Shown: positions 1-8,799, numbered from the stretch's first letter. The stretch: DNA of 64,000 nucleotides from Victivallis vadensis (GCF_003096415.1 NZ_QEKH01000023.1:1-64000), one strand, 5' to 3'. Notes: generated by a model from the sequence alone, not told the origin. Made by a program: numbers and translations.

Positions 1-3000
1 AATGGCGAATTCTACAAAGTCGGCACGAACGCGTTCAGCACTCTCTCGGAAGCGGTCAGCGCCGCAGAGGAGAACAGCGTCCTGACCGTCGCGGGCGCAA
101 ACTACGGCAGCGCCGCGCTCAACATCAACGCGTCCCAGACCTGGAAGGCGGGCGACGATGCCGCCATCACCGGACTCGCTACAATCAACATCGCTGACGG
201 CGTCACGTGGAACAACCTCGCCGCGATCGACATCGCCGCCGGTTCCACCCTGAAGCTCAACGACCGCAACAACACCAATCCGGACAATGGCGGCATCTGG
301 CGCGAATACACGTTGAACGGCAGGATTACCGGCGGCGGCCGCCTGGAATACATGAGCAGCCAGACGAATGCGAACACCAGCCTGATTCTGGGCAACGGCC
401 TGTATGCCGGTGCGGCGGACGGCGCCGGCATCGCGGTTGGAGCGCGCCGTCTCTACCTGAACGGCAACGGCGCGAATGTCACGGTCGTCAGCTATGCTCC
501 CAACATGATTCTTGACGGAATCTGGGGCGGCAGTGCCGTGGCGGGAGCCGCGATCAATCAGGACCTGACGGTCAAGGTCGACGGAGTCGGCTTCTCCGGA
601 GTGACCGACGGGATTTACGGCGGCGGCCGGGATGCCGACATCATCGGCAATATCAGGGTCGAGCTTGCCAATATCCCCGGCGGCAATGCCAAAATTGACG
701 TATTCGGAGGCAATGTTCTGGACAGCGTCGCCGGAGACCGCGGCGTAATTACCGGCAATATCTCCATTACGATCACCGACAGCACCGTGGGCCGCGTGTT
801 CGGCGGCAGTGAAAGCGGCGGCAGCATGACCGGAAACACTTCCGTGACGCTGACCAACTCGACCGCCGGAGCGGTCTACGGCGGCGGCGGCGGCACCTTT
901 GCGGTGAACGGCAACACGTCGGTCACGCTGACCGGCTCCACCGTCGGCTCCGCGACCGGCGCCGGAACCGTCTATGCCGGAGCCATGCAGACAGACGGCA
1001 AGGTGACCGGGACCGCCATCCTGATCGTGACGGATTCCACTATTTACGGACGCGTCGGCGGCCCCAACGGCAGCGTCGGGCGCACCAGCATCACGTTGAA
1101 CGGCAACACCGTAGTCGGCGGCGACAAGGTGTATGTCGAAAGCATGGCCAGTTCGGTGTTCGGCGGCACGGTCGACGAACGCGGCGGCGCGGGTTCCACC
1201 TTTATCAGCGTCGGCGGCAACACCCGGCTGCTCGGCAGCGCCTTCCAGACCGGAACGGCCGGCGGCAATCTCTACGGCGGCAGCCGCCAGTATTCGTGGG
1301 TGACCGGCGACACCGAAGTCGAAATCAAGGATAACGCCTCAATCGCCGGTTCGGTGTTCGGCGGCGGCATCGGCAACGGCTACAAGGGCTATGACGGCGT
1401 CGGCGGCAATACGTCGATCACGGTTTCCGGCAGCGCCGAAGTCGTCGGCGACATCTACGGCGGCGGCGAAACGAGCAACGGCGACGACGGCGGCTACTCG
1501 GTCAAGGGCAATACCGAAATCACCATCCGGGACAACGCCGGTGTCCACAGCATCTACGCCGGAGGCAAGGCGGGCACGGTCGGCGGCACCGGCACGATCA
1601 CCGTCTGCGGCGGCACTTTCGCGGCCGGTTCGGTGATTGACGGCGCCAATGTTGCGGGCGGCACCACCCTGAACCTTGAAAACGTCGCTTCGGTCGCCGA
1701 TGTCACGTTCCGGAACCTGGCGCTGGTCAATGTGAAGCAGGATATGGCCTATTCCCTGAACCGGTTCGTGAACGTCGCGGAAATCTCGATCTCCGCCGGC
1801 AAGACCCTGACGCTGGATGCGGCCAACACCGATGTGACGCTCGGCTCGGACGTCACCGGCGACGGCAAATTCGCGGTAAACGCCCGTGATTTCTACGCCA
1901 ACGGCAAAAGCGTTACACTGAGCGACAGCACCATCACCGGCAAGGTGACCGGGGCGACTTACACGACTCCCGGCGGCAAGGACTTCACCTCCACCGACCT
2001 GACGTTGAACAATGCGGCGGTAACCGGGGATGTCTACGGCGGCTCTTATTACACCGGCCATGTCGGTTCGGCCAAGGTCACCATCAACGGCGGCACCTAC
2101 AACGGCCGCGTCTACGGCGGCAGCATCACCGACTATTACTACGATGAAATCACGGTGGACCATGCGGAAACCGTGATCACCGCCGGAACCTTCGCCAAGG
2201 AAGTCTACGGCGGCAGCGGGGCGGCTTCCTCCGTCAAGCTCGGTTCGAGCCTGACGATCTCCGGCGGCACCTTCTCCAATTCGGTGTTCGGCGGCGGGGG
2301 CGGCGGTTCCTTCGTCGGCGGTTACACGCTTGATGCCGGTAATATACCGGTGGAAGACGCCTCCCTGCCGAAAGCGGACAGCACCCTTACCATCACCGGC
2401 GGGACCTTCAACACCAAGTCCTCGAACAGCATCGGCGGCGTCTACGGCGGCAATGCCCACGGTTTCGTAACCGGCAACGCCTCCGTTGCAGTGACCGGAA
2501 CGGATACCGTCAGCATCACCGGTCCGGTTGTCGGCGGCAACAACGCCTCCAGTCCCTCCGGCCGGGCGGCCAACTACATCGGCGGCAACGCCTCCGTAAT
2601 CATCGGCAACGCCCATGCGGTGATTGCCGGAAACGTGGCCGGCGGTTCCAGCAGCCGGAAGTACGAGGGCGGCGGCTCCGCGACGCTGGTCAAGGGCAAC
2701 AGCTCCGTGACCATCTCGGCCGGAACGGTCAACGGCAATGTCTACGGCGGCGGCTTCGGGATTTCCGGCGGCATTTCGACCGTGAACGGCAATACCTCCG
2801 TGACAGTTTCGGGAGGCACGGTGAACGGCAACATCTATGCCGGAGGCAATGAGTTCAGTACGGTCGGCGGCAACGTCACCGTCACGGTCAGTGGCGGCAA
2901 TATCACCGCCGACCTGATCGACGGCTGCAACGTCTCGGTGGATGGGACCAGCACCTTCGTCTATGACGATGCCGCGACCTTCAGCGTCAGGACGGTCCGG

Positions 3001-4944
3001 AACTTCGACAAACTGGTCATCAACCGCAACGCCGACCTGACCGGAACCGAATTCAAGGAGATCGGCGCTCTGGAGCTCGGCGCCGGTGTCGATGATGTGA
3101 AGTTCGACAAACTCACATTCAGCGAGGATGCGTCATTGACGGTCGGAAAAAACACGACGCTGCGGGGCGAATTCACGCTCGGCAAGCGTAATTCGGAAGT
3201 CGTCCAGAAGGCCGATATTACCGGTACGATGACAGGCGCCGGCGGAGAATCCGTCCTGTACGTCAGCGGTAAGCGCGCGGAAGTGAATCTCTCCGGCGAT
3301 ATCAGCAATGCGGCTCACGGCATCAAATTCGGCGGCAACGAACTTATCGTCGATACGATCGGTTCAATGGACCTGAGCACCGGCAGCAGGCATACCTATT
3401 GCAACGGCATCTTCGCCAACAGCGATAATGGAGACCTGACGACTGTGGTCGGCCGTATGACCGGTCGAATTTCCGTCGAGGAATTCGGCGGCCAGTTCGC
3501 AAACGGCATTTTCATGGACGGCGGCGCCAGCAGCACCTTCAAATTGAATGAATTTGCAGCCGGCGCTTCCATCCGGGCTTACAGCGCCGGCGGTTTTGCC
3601 TCCGGTTTCAGCAACCAGGCGGATTTCGACGGTAATGCGCCTGCGGATGTCCGCGGTACGGCGGTCGCCCTGACGGAAATCGCCCCCCTGGCCGGTTCGA
3701 TCGAAGCATATGCCGATCAATATGCCGCAGTCGGCGTCAACGTCTCCGGTGAAGCCAGAGGCGATCTGACGGTCGGAACCCTCTCCGGCAGCATCTACGC
3801 CGAACTCTCGCAGAGCTCCAACTATCACGAAGGAGCATACGGCCTGATGACCGGCACGGAAAACGCAGACGGCACTTCCATCCTGACGGTCCGCGATCTC
3901 TCCGGCACGGTTGCTGCCAATGCCGTCTCCGCGAAGAATGACGACGGCCGGACGATGGCATACGGTCTTGTCGCCGGCACCAGCGTCAATGCGACGATTT
4001 CCGGTACGGTCTTCGCCGGCAGCTATCAGGGCAATGACCTGATGGCGAAGCTCGCCGGAGTCCGCAACGGCAGCGTCGCGGCCGATTCGCTTGCGGCTTA
4101 CGCAACCGGAATTGCGATTGTCGGCGGCAGCCGGAGCGATACGATCACGCTGAAGAGCGGCGCCATGATCTTCGGCGATATCGATCTTGGAACCGGTGAC
4201 GATACACTGACGATGGAAAACGGCGTCACCGTGAACGGGAAGATCAGCCTCGGCGACGGCAATGACAAGATCACCGTCAACGGAACTTTCTCCGGAACGA
4301 TCGATCTCGGCGGCGGCCAAAACACGCTGACGATTTCCGCTGCGACTGACCTGACGAACAGTACTCTCACCGGTACGCTTTCACGTCTGGAAGTGGCGGC
4401 CGGCAAGACCGGTACGGTAGCTGTCGATGACGCGCTCCTCGCCGCTTCGGGAGAACTCTGCATCAGTGTGGACGGCCGCAGCTACGACAGCACGGAAGCG
4501 GCGGTCAGCGTCACCGCCCCGCTGGATTCGAGCCTGTCGATTTCGATCGAAGTCCCGGCGGTCTGGGGCGGTGTGGAGAGTGCGAAAGAGATCATCCTGA
4601 TCAGGAACCTGACCGGTTCGACCGGCGGGCTCGGCATCGACGGCATGACGATCACCGTCTTCGGCAAGCTCGGCAAGGTTTCCGGCGAACTCGGTTCCGC
4701 GCAGGTCGGCGGAGCGGCCACGGTCGATTTCGGCATGGGAGCGAACTGGGGCCTCAAGCTCAATGCAAACGGCGACCTGGTGTTCTACAACGATATGCCC
4801 CGAACCATGGCGGCATTCAACGAACCGTCGATCGCCTCGGCGATGAACTGCCTCGCGACCGAAAACATCGTCTCCGGCTGCGGCAGCACGCTCGACGCGC
4901 TGAACCTCAACCTGGACGCCGACAACAAGAAACAGTTGGCGTAA
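1..4944 (+). CDS. Giant beta-helix repeat surface protein, 5' partial
   Basis: The frame is open from the first base, so the start lies upstream; the first in-window start-like codon (TTG at 313) is internal. At least 1647 residues are visible. Most is a degenerate repeat of about 25-35 residues built on GNTSVTVSGGTVNGNVYGGG-like units, rich in Gly, Asn, Thr and Ser, as expected of a right-handed parallel beta-helix or adhesin/autotransporter passenger. Near 4180-4320 the pattern changes to GTGDDTL and GDGNDKI, resembling RTX calcium-binding turns. No C-terminal beta-barrel, LPxTG or PEP-CTERM signal is present; it ends DADNKKQLA. A 35-codon peptide gene follows after 39 bp with no terminator between, so they are probably co-transcribed. 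The surface location is inferred from repeat type. The ligand is unknown. Confidence 0.85.
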   Translation, partial: NGEFYKVGTNAFSTLSEAVSAAEENSVLTVAGANYGSAALNINASQTWKAGDDAAITGLATINIADGVTWNNLAAIDIAAGSTLKLNDRNNTNPDNGGIWREYTLNGRITGGGRLEYMSSQTNANTSLILGNGLYAGAADGAGIAVGARRLYLNGNGANVTVVSYAPNMILDGIWGGSAVAGAAINQDLTVKVDGVGFSGVTDGIYGGGRDADIIGNIRVELANIPGGNAKIDVFGGNVLDSVAGDRGVITGNISITITDSTVGRVFGGSESGGSMTGNTSVTLTNSTAGAVYGGGGGTFAVNGNTSVTLTGSTVGSATGAGTVYAGAMQTDGKVTGTAILIVTDSTIYGRVGGPNGSVGRTSITLNGNTVVGGDKVYVESMASSVFGGTVDERGGAGSTFISVGGNTRLLGSAFQTGTAGGNLYGGSRQYSWVTGDTEVEIKDNASIAGSVFGGGIGNGYKGYDGVGGNTSITVSGSAEVVGDIYGGGETSNGDDGGYSVKGNTEITIRDNAGVHSIYAGGKAGTVGGTGTITVCGGTFAAGSVIDGANVAGGTTLNLENVASVADVTFRNLALVNVKQDMAYSLNRFVNVAEISISAGKTLTLDAANTDVTLGSDVTGDGKFAVNARDFYANGKSVTLSDSTITGKVTGATYTTPGGKDFTSTDLTLNNAAVTGDVYGGSYYTGHVGSAKVTINGGTYNGRVYGGSITDYYYDEITVDHAETVITAGTFAKEVYGGSGAASSVKLGSSLTISGGTFSNSVFGGGGGGSFVGGYTLDAGNIPVEDASLPKADSTLTITGGTFNTKSSNSIGGVYGGNAHGFVTGNASVAVTGTDTVSITGPVVGGNNASSPSGRAANYIGGNASVIIGNAHAVIAGNVAGGSSSRKYEGGGSATLVKGNSSVTISAGTVNGNVYGGGFGISGGISTVNGNTSVTVSGGTVNGNIYAGGNEFSTVGGNVTVTVSGGNITADLIDGCNVSVDGTSTFVYDDAATFSVRTVRNFDKLVINRNADLTGTEFKEIGALELGAGVDDVKFDKLTFSEDASLTVGKNTTLRGEFTLGKRNSEVVQKADITGTMTGAGGESVLYVSGKRAEVNLSGDISNAAHGIKFGGNELIVDTIGSMDLSTGSRHTYCNGIFANSDNGDLTTVVGRMTGRISVEEFGGQFANGIFMDGGASSTFKLNEFAAGASIRAYSAGGFASGFSNQADFDGNAPADVRGTAVALTEIAPLAGSIEAYADQYAAVGVNVSGEARGDLTVGTLSGSIYAELSQSSNYHEGAYGLMTGTENADGTSILTVRDLSGTVAANAVSAKNDDGRTMAYGLVAGTSVNATISGTVFAGSYQGNDLMAKLAGVRNGSVAADSLAAYATGIAIVGGSRSDTITLKSGAMIFGDIDLGTGDDTLTMENGVTVNGKISLGDGNDKITVNGTFSGTIDLGGGQNTLTISAATDLTNSTLTGTLSRLEVAAGKTGTVAVDDALLAASGELCISVDGRSYDSTEAAVSVTAPLDSSLSISIEVPAVWGGVESAKEIILIRNLTGSTGGLGIDGMTITVFGKLGKVSGELGSAQVGGAATVDFGMGANWGLKLNANGDLVFYNDMPRTMAAFNEPSIASAMNCLATENIVSGCGSTLDALNLNLDADNKKQLA

Positions 4945-4983
4945 ACAACAAATTCCAAACAACCAATAAGGATTGAGAGAAAA

Positions 4984-5091
4984 ATGGAAAAATTCGACTA
5001 CGAACGTCCTGAACTGATTGAGTTCAGTGATTGGAATGGCATTCAGGGAGCCGACAGCTCCGGCACCGGCGGAGAAGGCGGACAGCCCTGA
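4984..5091 (+). CDS. Candidate RiPP precursor peptide (35 aa)
   Basis: A short ORF with a purine-rich ribosome site (AGGATTGAGAG) before its ATG. The peptide has an acidic/aromatic leader with Y6-E-R-P9-E-L, which fits the YxxPxL motif that lasso-type leaders use to bind PqqD-like recognition proteins, and a Gly/Ser-rich tail GADSSGTGGEGGQP. There is no Cys. It sits directly after the giant repeat gene and just before a terminator, and the next operon encodes a PqqD-like protein, a kinase-like protein, an exporter and a peptidase. Leader/core boundaries cannot be read from the sequence. The precursor role is inference from motif plus context; the alternative is a small unmodified peptide or chance ORF. 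Confidence 0.6.
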   Translation: MEKFDYERPELIEFSDWNGIQGADSSGTGGEGGQP

Positions 5092-5108
5092 GCCCCCTCC
5101 CCCGCAAC

Positions 5109-5152
5109 TCCGGGCGGCGACAGTTTACCACTGCTGCCGCCCGGATATTTTT
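5109..5152 (+). terminator. Rho-independent terminator after the peptide gene
   Basis: TCCGGGCGGC pairs with GCCGCCCGGA, with an inner CAG/CTG stem and a 7-base loop, followed by TATTTTT. It closes the transcript carrying the repeat protein and the small peptide. Confidence 0.8.
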
Positions 5153-5173
5153 CCGCACAATTGCCGAAACCGC

Positions 5174-5207
5174 TTGACAAGAATACATTCATCCTGTAGT
5201 TTATAGT
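5174..5207 (+). promoter_or_regulatory. Promoter of the kinase/PqqD/ABC/peptidase operon
   Basis: TTGACA at 5174-5179, 17-bp spacer, TAGTTT at 5197-5202 (TATAGT at 5202 is an alternative -10). It lies between the terminator and the kinase-like gene, so the modification/export genes have their own promoter, separate from the precursor. Confidence 0.6.
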
Positions 5208-5233
5208 GATTATACAAGAATAAGCATTAAAGT

Positions 5234-6106
5234 GTGACAGTTCCTTTCATGGTCCGGTATCTGGATTTAAACAAGCGAGTACAATGGCAGGCGGAAAATG
5301 AGTCCACCGTGCTCCTGCTCGATAAGATGGGTGATATCGCCGGTCTATCCTTTACGGCCTCTCCGGAAAACGCTTCACCGCTTTTTGATTTTTCCCTGAT
5401 TCCCGAACCGGTTTCTCCGTCGGGGGAAATCAAATGGATGGATACGCTTTATTTCGCCTCCGACAGCGACTGCCGTCACCTGCGCGCCATTGGCAGAATC
5501 CGCAACCGGACGCCGGAGGAACTGGGTTTCCTTTACCGCCGTCTCTTTTTCTACGGGCTGCTTTCCGAACTATTGGCGGGGGAACTTTTTTACTTTCACG
5601 GCGGCCTGCTGGTTCACAATGGTTCCGGAACACTGTTTTCCGGTCCCAGCGGAGTCGGCAAGAGTACGTTTGCCCGGCGGATCACCCCGGATTTTGAAGT
5701 ACGCAGTGATGATCTGGTGCTGCTTTACCGCAAAACAGGCCAGTGGTTCGCCCATCCGGCCCCCACCTGGAGCATCTGGTTCGCCAATACGGCGCTGCCG
5801 CGCCGCTATCGGACGGCGGAACCGGTCCCGTTGCGGAATTTCATCCTGCTCGGCCGCGATCAGGTTGAATCCTTTTCCACCCGGCTGCCGCTTCCGCTCC
5901 GGCAGATCGGGCTTTCCCGGGCCTTGAATGACCTCGTCCATATCCTCGCCTCGCCGTGTCCGCCGGAGTTCCGCCGGCGTTTATCCCAAAATATCCTGCA
6001 CGGCGCCTCCGAATTATGCCGAAGCCTGCCGGGCGGCTATTTCAAGCTGAACCTGACCGATGATCCCCGGAGCAATCCGGACTTCCGGCGGTTCCTCGAC
6101 TCCTGA
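5234..6106 (+). CDS. HPr kinase-like P-loop protein of the RiPP-type cassette
   Basis: 290 residues. The C-terminal half resembles the HPr kinase/phosphorylase fold: Walker A GPSGVGKST at about residues 136-144 and the SDDLVLL segment at about 157-163, matching the conserved DD motif of that fold. The N-terminal half is not recognised. Stand-alone HprK relatives occur in some peptide clusters (for example paeninodin-type lasso clusters), where they phosphorylate a precursor Ser; a similar role on the Ser-containing 35-aa peptide is an inference. Gap to the PqqD-like gene is 26 bp. The start is uncertain: GTG at 5234 or ATG at 5249, neither with a strong ribosome site. Not a PTS regulator by context. 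Confidence 0.7.
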   Translation: MTVPFMVRYLDLNKRVQWQAENESTVLLLDKMGDIAGLSFTASPENASPLFDFSLIPEPVSPSGEIKWMDTLYFASDSDCRHLRAIGRIRNRTPEELGFLYRRLFFYGLLSELLAGELFYFHGGLLVHNGSGTLFSGPSGVGKSTFARRITPDFEVRSDDLVLLYRKTGQWFAHPAPTWSIWFANTALPRRYRTAEPVPLRNFILLGRDQVESFSTRLPLPLRQIGLSRALNDLVHILASPCPPEFRRRLSQNILHGASELCRSLPGGYFKLNLTDDPRSNPDFRRFLDS

Positions 6107-6132
6107 TCTAACAACCAACTCAAGGAAATACC

Positions 6133-6393
6133 ATGAAAGTCAATCCAGAAATCATTCTGCGTGAAGAGTTTGACGGCAGCGCATTTCTGTTCAATCCCGA
6201 CGACGGCCAGATCTTCGGCCTGAATCCGACCGCGAAGTTCATCTGGAAAAGCTTGGCCCGCGACGAAACGCCGGAGCAGATTCTGGCCGGCCTCGCCGAA
6301 CACAGCGCCTCCCCCCTCCCCCCGGAGGCGGAGAAAGACCTGAATGATTTTCTGCTCCAGCTGCAGGACAAAGGCTACCTGTCACGGAATTGA
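6133..6393 (+). CDS. PqqD-like RiPP recognition protein
   Basis: 86 residues with the PqqD family pattern: an N-terminal beta-rich part (LREEFDGSAFLFNPDDGQIFGLN) leading into NPTAKFIWKSLARDETPEQI and a C-terminal helix ending LQLQDKGYL. These winged-helix proteins bind leader peptides and deliver them to modifying enzymes. AAGGAAATACC precedes the ATG. It lies in the middle of the cassette and is the strongest single sign that a ribosomal peptide is processed here, with the YxxP peptide at 4984 as the obvious partner. Confidence 0.8.
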   Translation: MKVNPEIILREEFDGSAFLFNPDDGQIFGLNPTAKFIWKSLARDETPEQILAGLAEHSASPLPPEAEKDLNDFLLQLQDKGYLSRN

Positions 6394-6396
6394 ACC

Positions 6397-8091
6397 ATGC
6401 CCAGTTCTCCCGTCTGGTCCGCCTCCTCTCCTGAAAACTCCGGCTTTACCGGGGTATGGCGTCTCCTGCGCCCGGAGCTGATTCCGGAAAAACGGCGAAT
6501 CGCCCTGCTTGGGGCCATCGTGCTGATCTCCACCGCGATCAGCTACCTCTCTCCATGGCTTCAGCGCAAATGCATCAACGCACTGGAGATCCGGGTCTGG
6601 GAGCCGGCGGTCCAGTTCGCCGCCGCGGTCTTTTCCGCCATCGCCGCGGCCCGGCTGCTCGACGCGGCGGAGACCTATCTGGTCAATATCCTGAATACCC
6701 GGATCGGCCTCTCCCTGAAGCGGCGCATGCTCGGCAGCCTGCTCGGCCTTTCCGCCGCCAGCATTTCCCGGCTCGGCAGCGGTTATATCGCCGGGCGGCT
6801 GTTGAACGACCTCGATACGAGCAGCTATCTCTATTCCGGCGTGCTCTGTTCGGGGGTGCGCAATGCGCTGAAAATCATCGGCGGCTTCTGCTTCATCGCG
6901 CTGTTCGACTGGCGGATCGCCGCCGGATTGCTGCCCGCCCTCGCCTGTTACTGGCCGGTCGCCGCATTGTTCCGCCGCCGCCAATATCAGCTGGCGCTTG
7001 AAGTCTGCGAGCGCCGCGCCGAATCCAACCGCACCATCTATGACGCGCTGCGCAATATCACGCTGGTCAAGGCCGGGACGGCCGAACAACAGGCGAACGA
7101 CCGGTTCCACAGCGAATTGAACTCCATCGAGCAGCTCCAGCTGCGCCGTTTCAAGCTGGACAACCTGTTCCGGGCCGCTCTGCTGCTTCTGCCCGGCATC
7201 TGCTACGCCGGAGTCGCCGCGCTCGGCATTCACATGATTCTGGCCGAACGCTGGACGCTCGGTGAATTCTGGGCGTTGAATTGCTATCTGTCCTATCTCT
7301 TCAATCCGCTTCAGGCACTGTGTGCCTCCACGGTCCGGGTCCAGCAGGCGGTTGCGGCGGCAGGACGGCTGCTGCAATTGCAGCGCCTGATGCCGGAGCC
7401 GGGCGGCGGTTCAAGAAAGGCCGACCGCCTCACCGGAAAAATCACAATCCGGCGCCTGAATTTCTCCTATGATGCCGCCACTCCGGTTTTCCGCGATTTT
7501 TCTCTGGAAATCTCTCCGGGCGAAAAGGTGGTGATCACCGGAGAAAGCGGTTGCGGGAAAAGCACTCTCGCCGCCTTGCTGCTCAGTTTCTACCGCCCCA
7601 CTTCCGGGGAAATTCTTTTCGACGACCATCCGCAGCATGAGTACGAGCTTGCCACCCTGCGCCGCCGGATCGGTTACCTGAGCCAGGTCACCGAATTTTT
7701 CAACGGCACCATTCGGGATAATTTGAGCAGCGGACTCGATCGGGCTCCTGATGACGCCGAACTGCTTCAGGCCCTACGGACCGCCGGGGTCGACGAGCTT
7801 CTCCGCCATCTGCCGGACGGCCTGGACAGCCGGATTTTTGAAGGCGGAGCCAATTTTTCCGTCGGGGAACGGCTGCGGCTGGCGCTCGCCCGCGAGCTGT
7901 TGCGCGACAGCGATATCATCATTTTCGACGAATCCACCGCCAATCTGGACCCGGTGCACGAGCAGCAGCTGCTCGACGTGATCGACCGTCACTTCAGCAC
8001 GAAAACCATTCTGCTGATCTCGCACCGCGAAAGCAGCATCGCCCACTTCTCCCGCCGGATTCATCTGGAAAAACTCCGGGAGCGCTCATGA
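6397..8091 (+). CDS. ABC exporter, fused membrane and ATPase domains
   Basis: 564 residues. The N-terminal ~320 residues are a type-I exporter membrane domain with several hydrophobic helices; the C-terminal ATPase has Walker A GESGCGKST, Q-loop YLSQ, Walker B DIIIFDES and switch His in ISHRES. The signature is degenerate: SVGER in place of LSGGQ. There is no N-terminal C39 peptidase domain, so leader removal must be done by another protein, plausibly the peptidase encoded next. It starts 3 bp after the PqqD-like stop and overlaps the next gene by ATGA, so translation is coupled. The likely role is export of the mature peptide. Confidence 0.85.
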   Translation: MPSSPVWSASSPENSGFTGVWRLLRPELIPEKRRIALLGAIVLISTAISYLSPWLQRKCINALEIRVWEPAVQFAAAVFSAIAAARLLDAAETYLVNILNTRIGLSLKRRMLGSLLGLSAASISRLGSGYIAGRLLNDLDTSSYLYSGVLCSGVRNALKIIGGFCFIALFDWRIAAGLLPALACYWPVAALFRRRQYQLALEVCERRAESNRTIYDALRNITLVKAGTAEQQANDRFHSELNSIEQLQLRRFKLDNLFRAALLLLPGICYAGVAALGIHMILAERWTLGEFWALNCYLSYLFNPLQALCASTVRVQQAVAAAGRLLQLQRLMPEPGGGSRKADRLTGKITIRRLNFSYDAATPVFRDFSLEISPGEKVVITGESGCGKSTLAALLLSFYRPTSGEILFDDHPQHEYELATLRRRIGYLSQVTEFFNGTIRDNLSSGLDRAPDDAELLQALRTAGVDELLRHLPDGLDSRIFEGGANFSVGERLRLALARELLRDSDIIIFDESTANLDPVHEQQLLDVIDRHFSTKTILLISHRESSIAHFSRRIHLEKLRERS

Positions 8092-8642
8092 ACTACATCT
8101 ATCACGGCAACAGCATGAAGCGCGTTTTTCAGGCGGGCGACGTGCCGGAACTGCGGGAAATTCCGTTCCATGAGTTCCGGCGCGGCGATATCGTCTGCTT
8201 CCGCCGCCCGGATGGAGCAGAGGTGATTCACCGTGTGTATCACACCGCTCCGGAGGCGCTGACCACATGGGGAGACAACAACCTTCGGCCCGACCCGGAA
8301 CCGGTCCGTGCGGAGTGGAATCCCCGGCTGGCGGTCGGCTTTCGGCGCGGAGATAACCGTTTCCTTCTGCCGCGCGGACATGCCGGGATGCGGCAATTCC
8401 GGTTCAACCGCCTGCGATTCCATCTGCGCCGTCTGTGCGGCATTCCGTTCCGATTTCTCGCCCGCGGTGCGCGATGGTGGGGAATCCGGCAACTGGAGTA
8501 CGAAACCTTCGCTCGGGACCGCCATTATTTTTACCGCGGCAAACCGATTGCCCGGAAGCGCAAAAACGGCCCCCTCGAATATCGCCGCTGGTATTACCGG
8601 TTGTTTTTCTTCATTCAGGAAGACGATTCCGTCTCACGCTGA
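8088..8642 (+). CDS. S26 signal peptidase-like protein
   Basis: 184 residues. GNSMKRVF near residue 8 matches the catalytic-serine box of S26/S24 peptidases (SM), and RGDIVCF then VIHRVYH matches the downstream boxes with His in the general-base position, as in archaeal/eukaryotic-type (S26B) signal peptidases. GDNNLRPD follows the pattern of the next conserved box. No transmembrane helix is evident; the C-terminal 90 residues are very basic and unrecognised. It overlaps the ABC gene (ATGA). The inferred job is cleaving the leader of the cassette's peptide. Confidence 0.65.
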   Translation: MNYIYHGNSMKRVFQAGDVPELREIPFHEFRRGDIVCFRRPDGAEVIHRVYHTAPEALTTWGDNNLRPDPEPVRAEWNPRLAVGFRRGDNRFLLPRGHAGMRQFRFNRLRFHLRRLCGIPFRFLARGARWWGIRQLEYETFARDRHYFYRGKPIARKRKNGPLEYRRWYYRLFFFIQEDDSVSR

Positions 8643-8671
8643 AGAAACCGTTATTTTTTCCGCTCCAGCAC

Positions 8672-8699
8672 TTGCAAAATCAACTTTATGGATTATGTT
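8672..8699 (+). promoter_or_regulatory. Promoter of the initiator tRNA gene
   Basis: TTGCAA at 8672-8677, 16-bp spacer, TATGTT at 8694-8699, ending 19 bp before the tRNA. Confidence 0.45.
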
Positions 8700-8718
8700 A
8701 AGTAACAGTTCGGCATAT

Positions 8719-8793
8719 TGCGGGGTGGAGCAGTGGTAGCTCGTCAGGCTCATAACCTGAAGGCCAATGGTTCGATTCCATTCCCCGCTACCA
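8719..8793 (+). tRNA. tRNA-fMet (CAT anticodon)
   Basis: A full cloverleaf of 75 nt with encoded CCA. The anticodon loop CTCATAA in a TCAGG/CCTGA stem reads CAT. The acceptor 1:72 pair is a T-T mismatch, an initiator-tRNA trait, and the body closely follows bacterial tRNA-fMet. Its 3' part from 8744 onward is repeated at 27741, so this gene is the integration target of the island. It has no terminator immediately downstream: the apparent original one is at 27803. Confidence 0.95.
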
Positions 8794-8799
8794 TTTTTC
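8744..8799. repeat. Left attachment repeat (attL)
   Basis: 56 bp identical to 27741-27796, beginning in the tRNA anticodon stem (TCAGGCTCATAA) and ending six bases past the CCA. Confidence 0.9.

Noticed and set aside
1339-2616. 425-residue minus-strand ORF
   Set aside because: Antisense of the Gly-rich repeat gene; repeats create a long Ala/Gly/Asp shadow frame.
1-4944. CRISPR or satellite interpretation of the repeats in the giant gene
   Set aside because: Repeats are degenerate, in frame and coding, with no conserved direct repeat/spacer pattern; no CRISPR array was seen anywhere in the window.
5018-5206. 62-residue plus-strand ORF overlapping the peptide gene
   Set aside because: No ribosome site, Pro/Cys-rich without domain, and it runs through the terminator; the 4984 frame fits better.
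4984-8642. Assigning the cassette to a known class (lasso peptide or SynChlorMet-type)
   Set aside because: Lasso synthesis needs B2 and C enzymes and the SynChlorMet cassette has radical SAM proteins; neither is present, so only resemblance is claimed.
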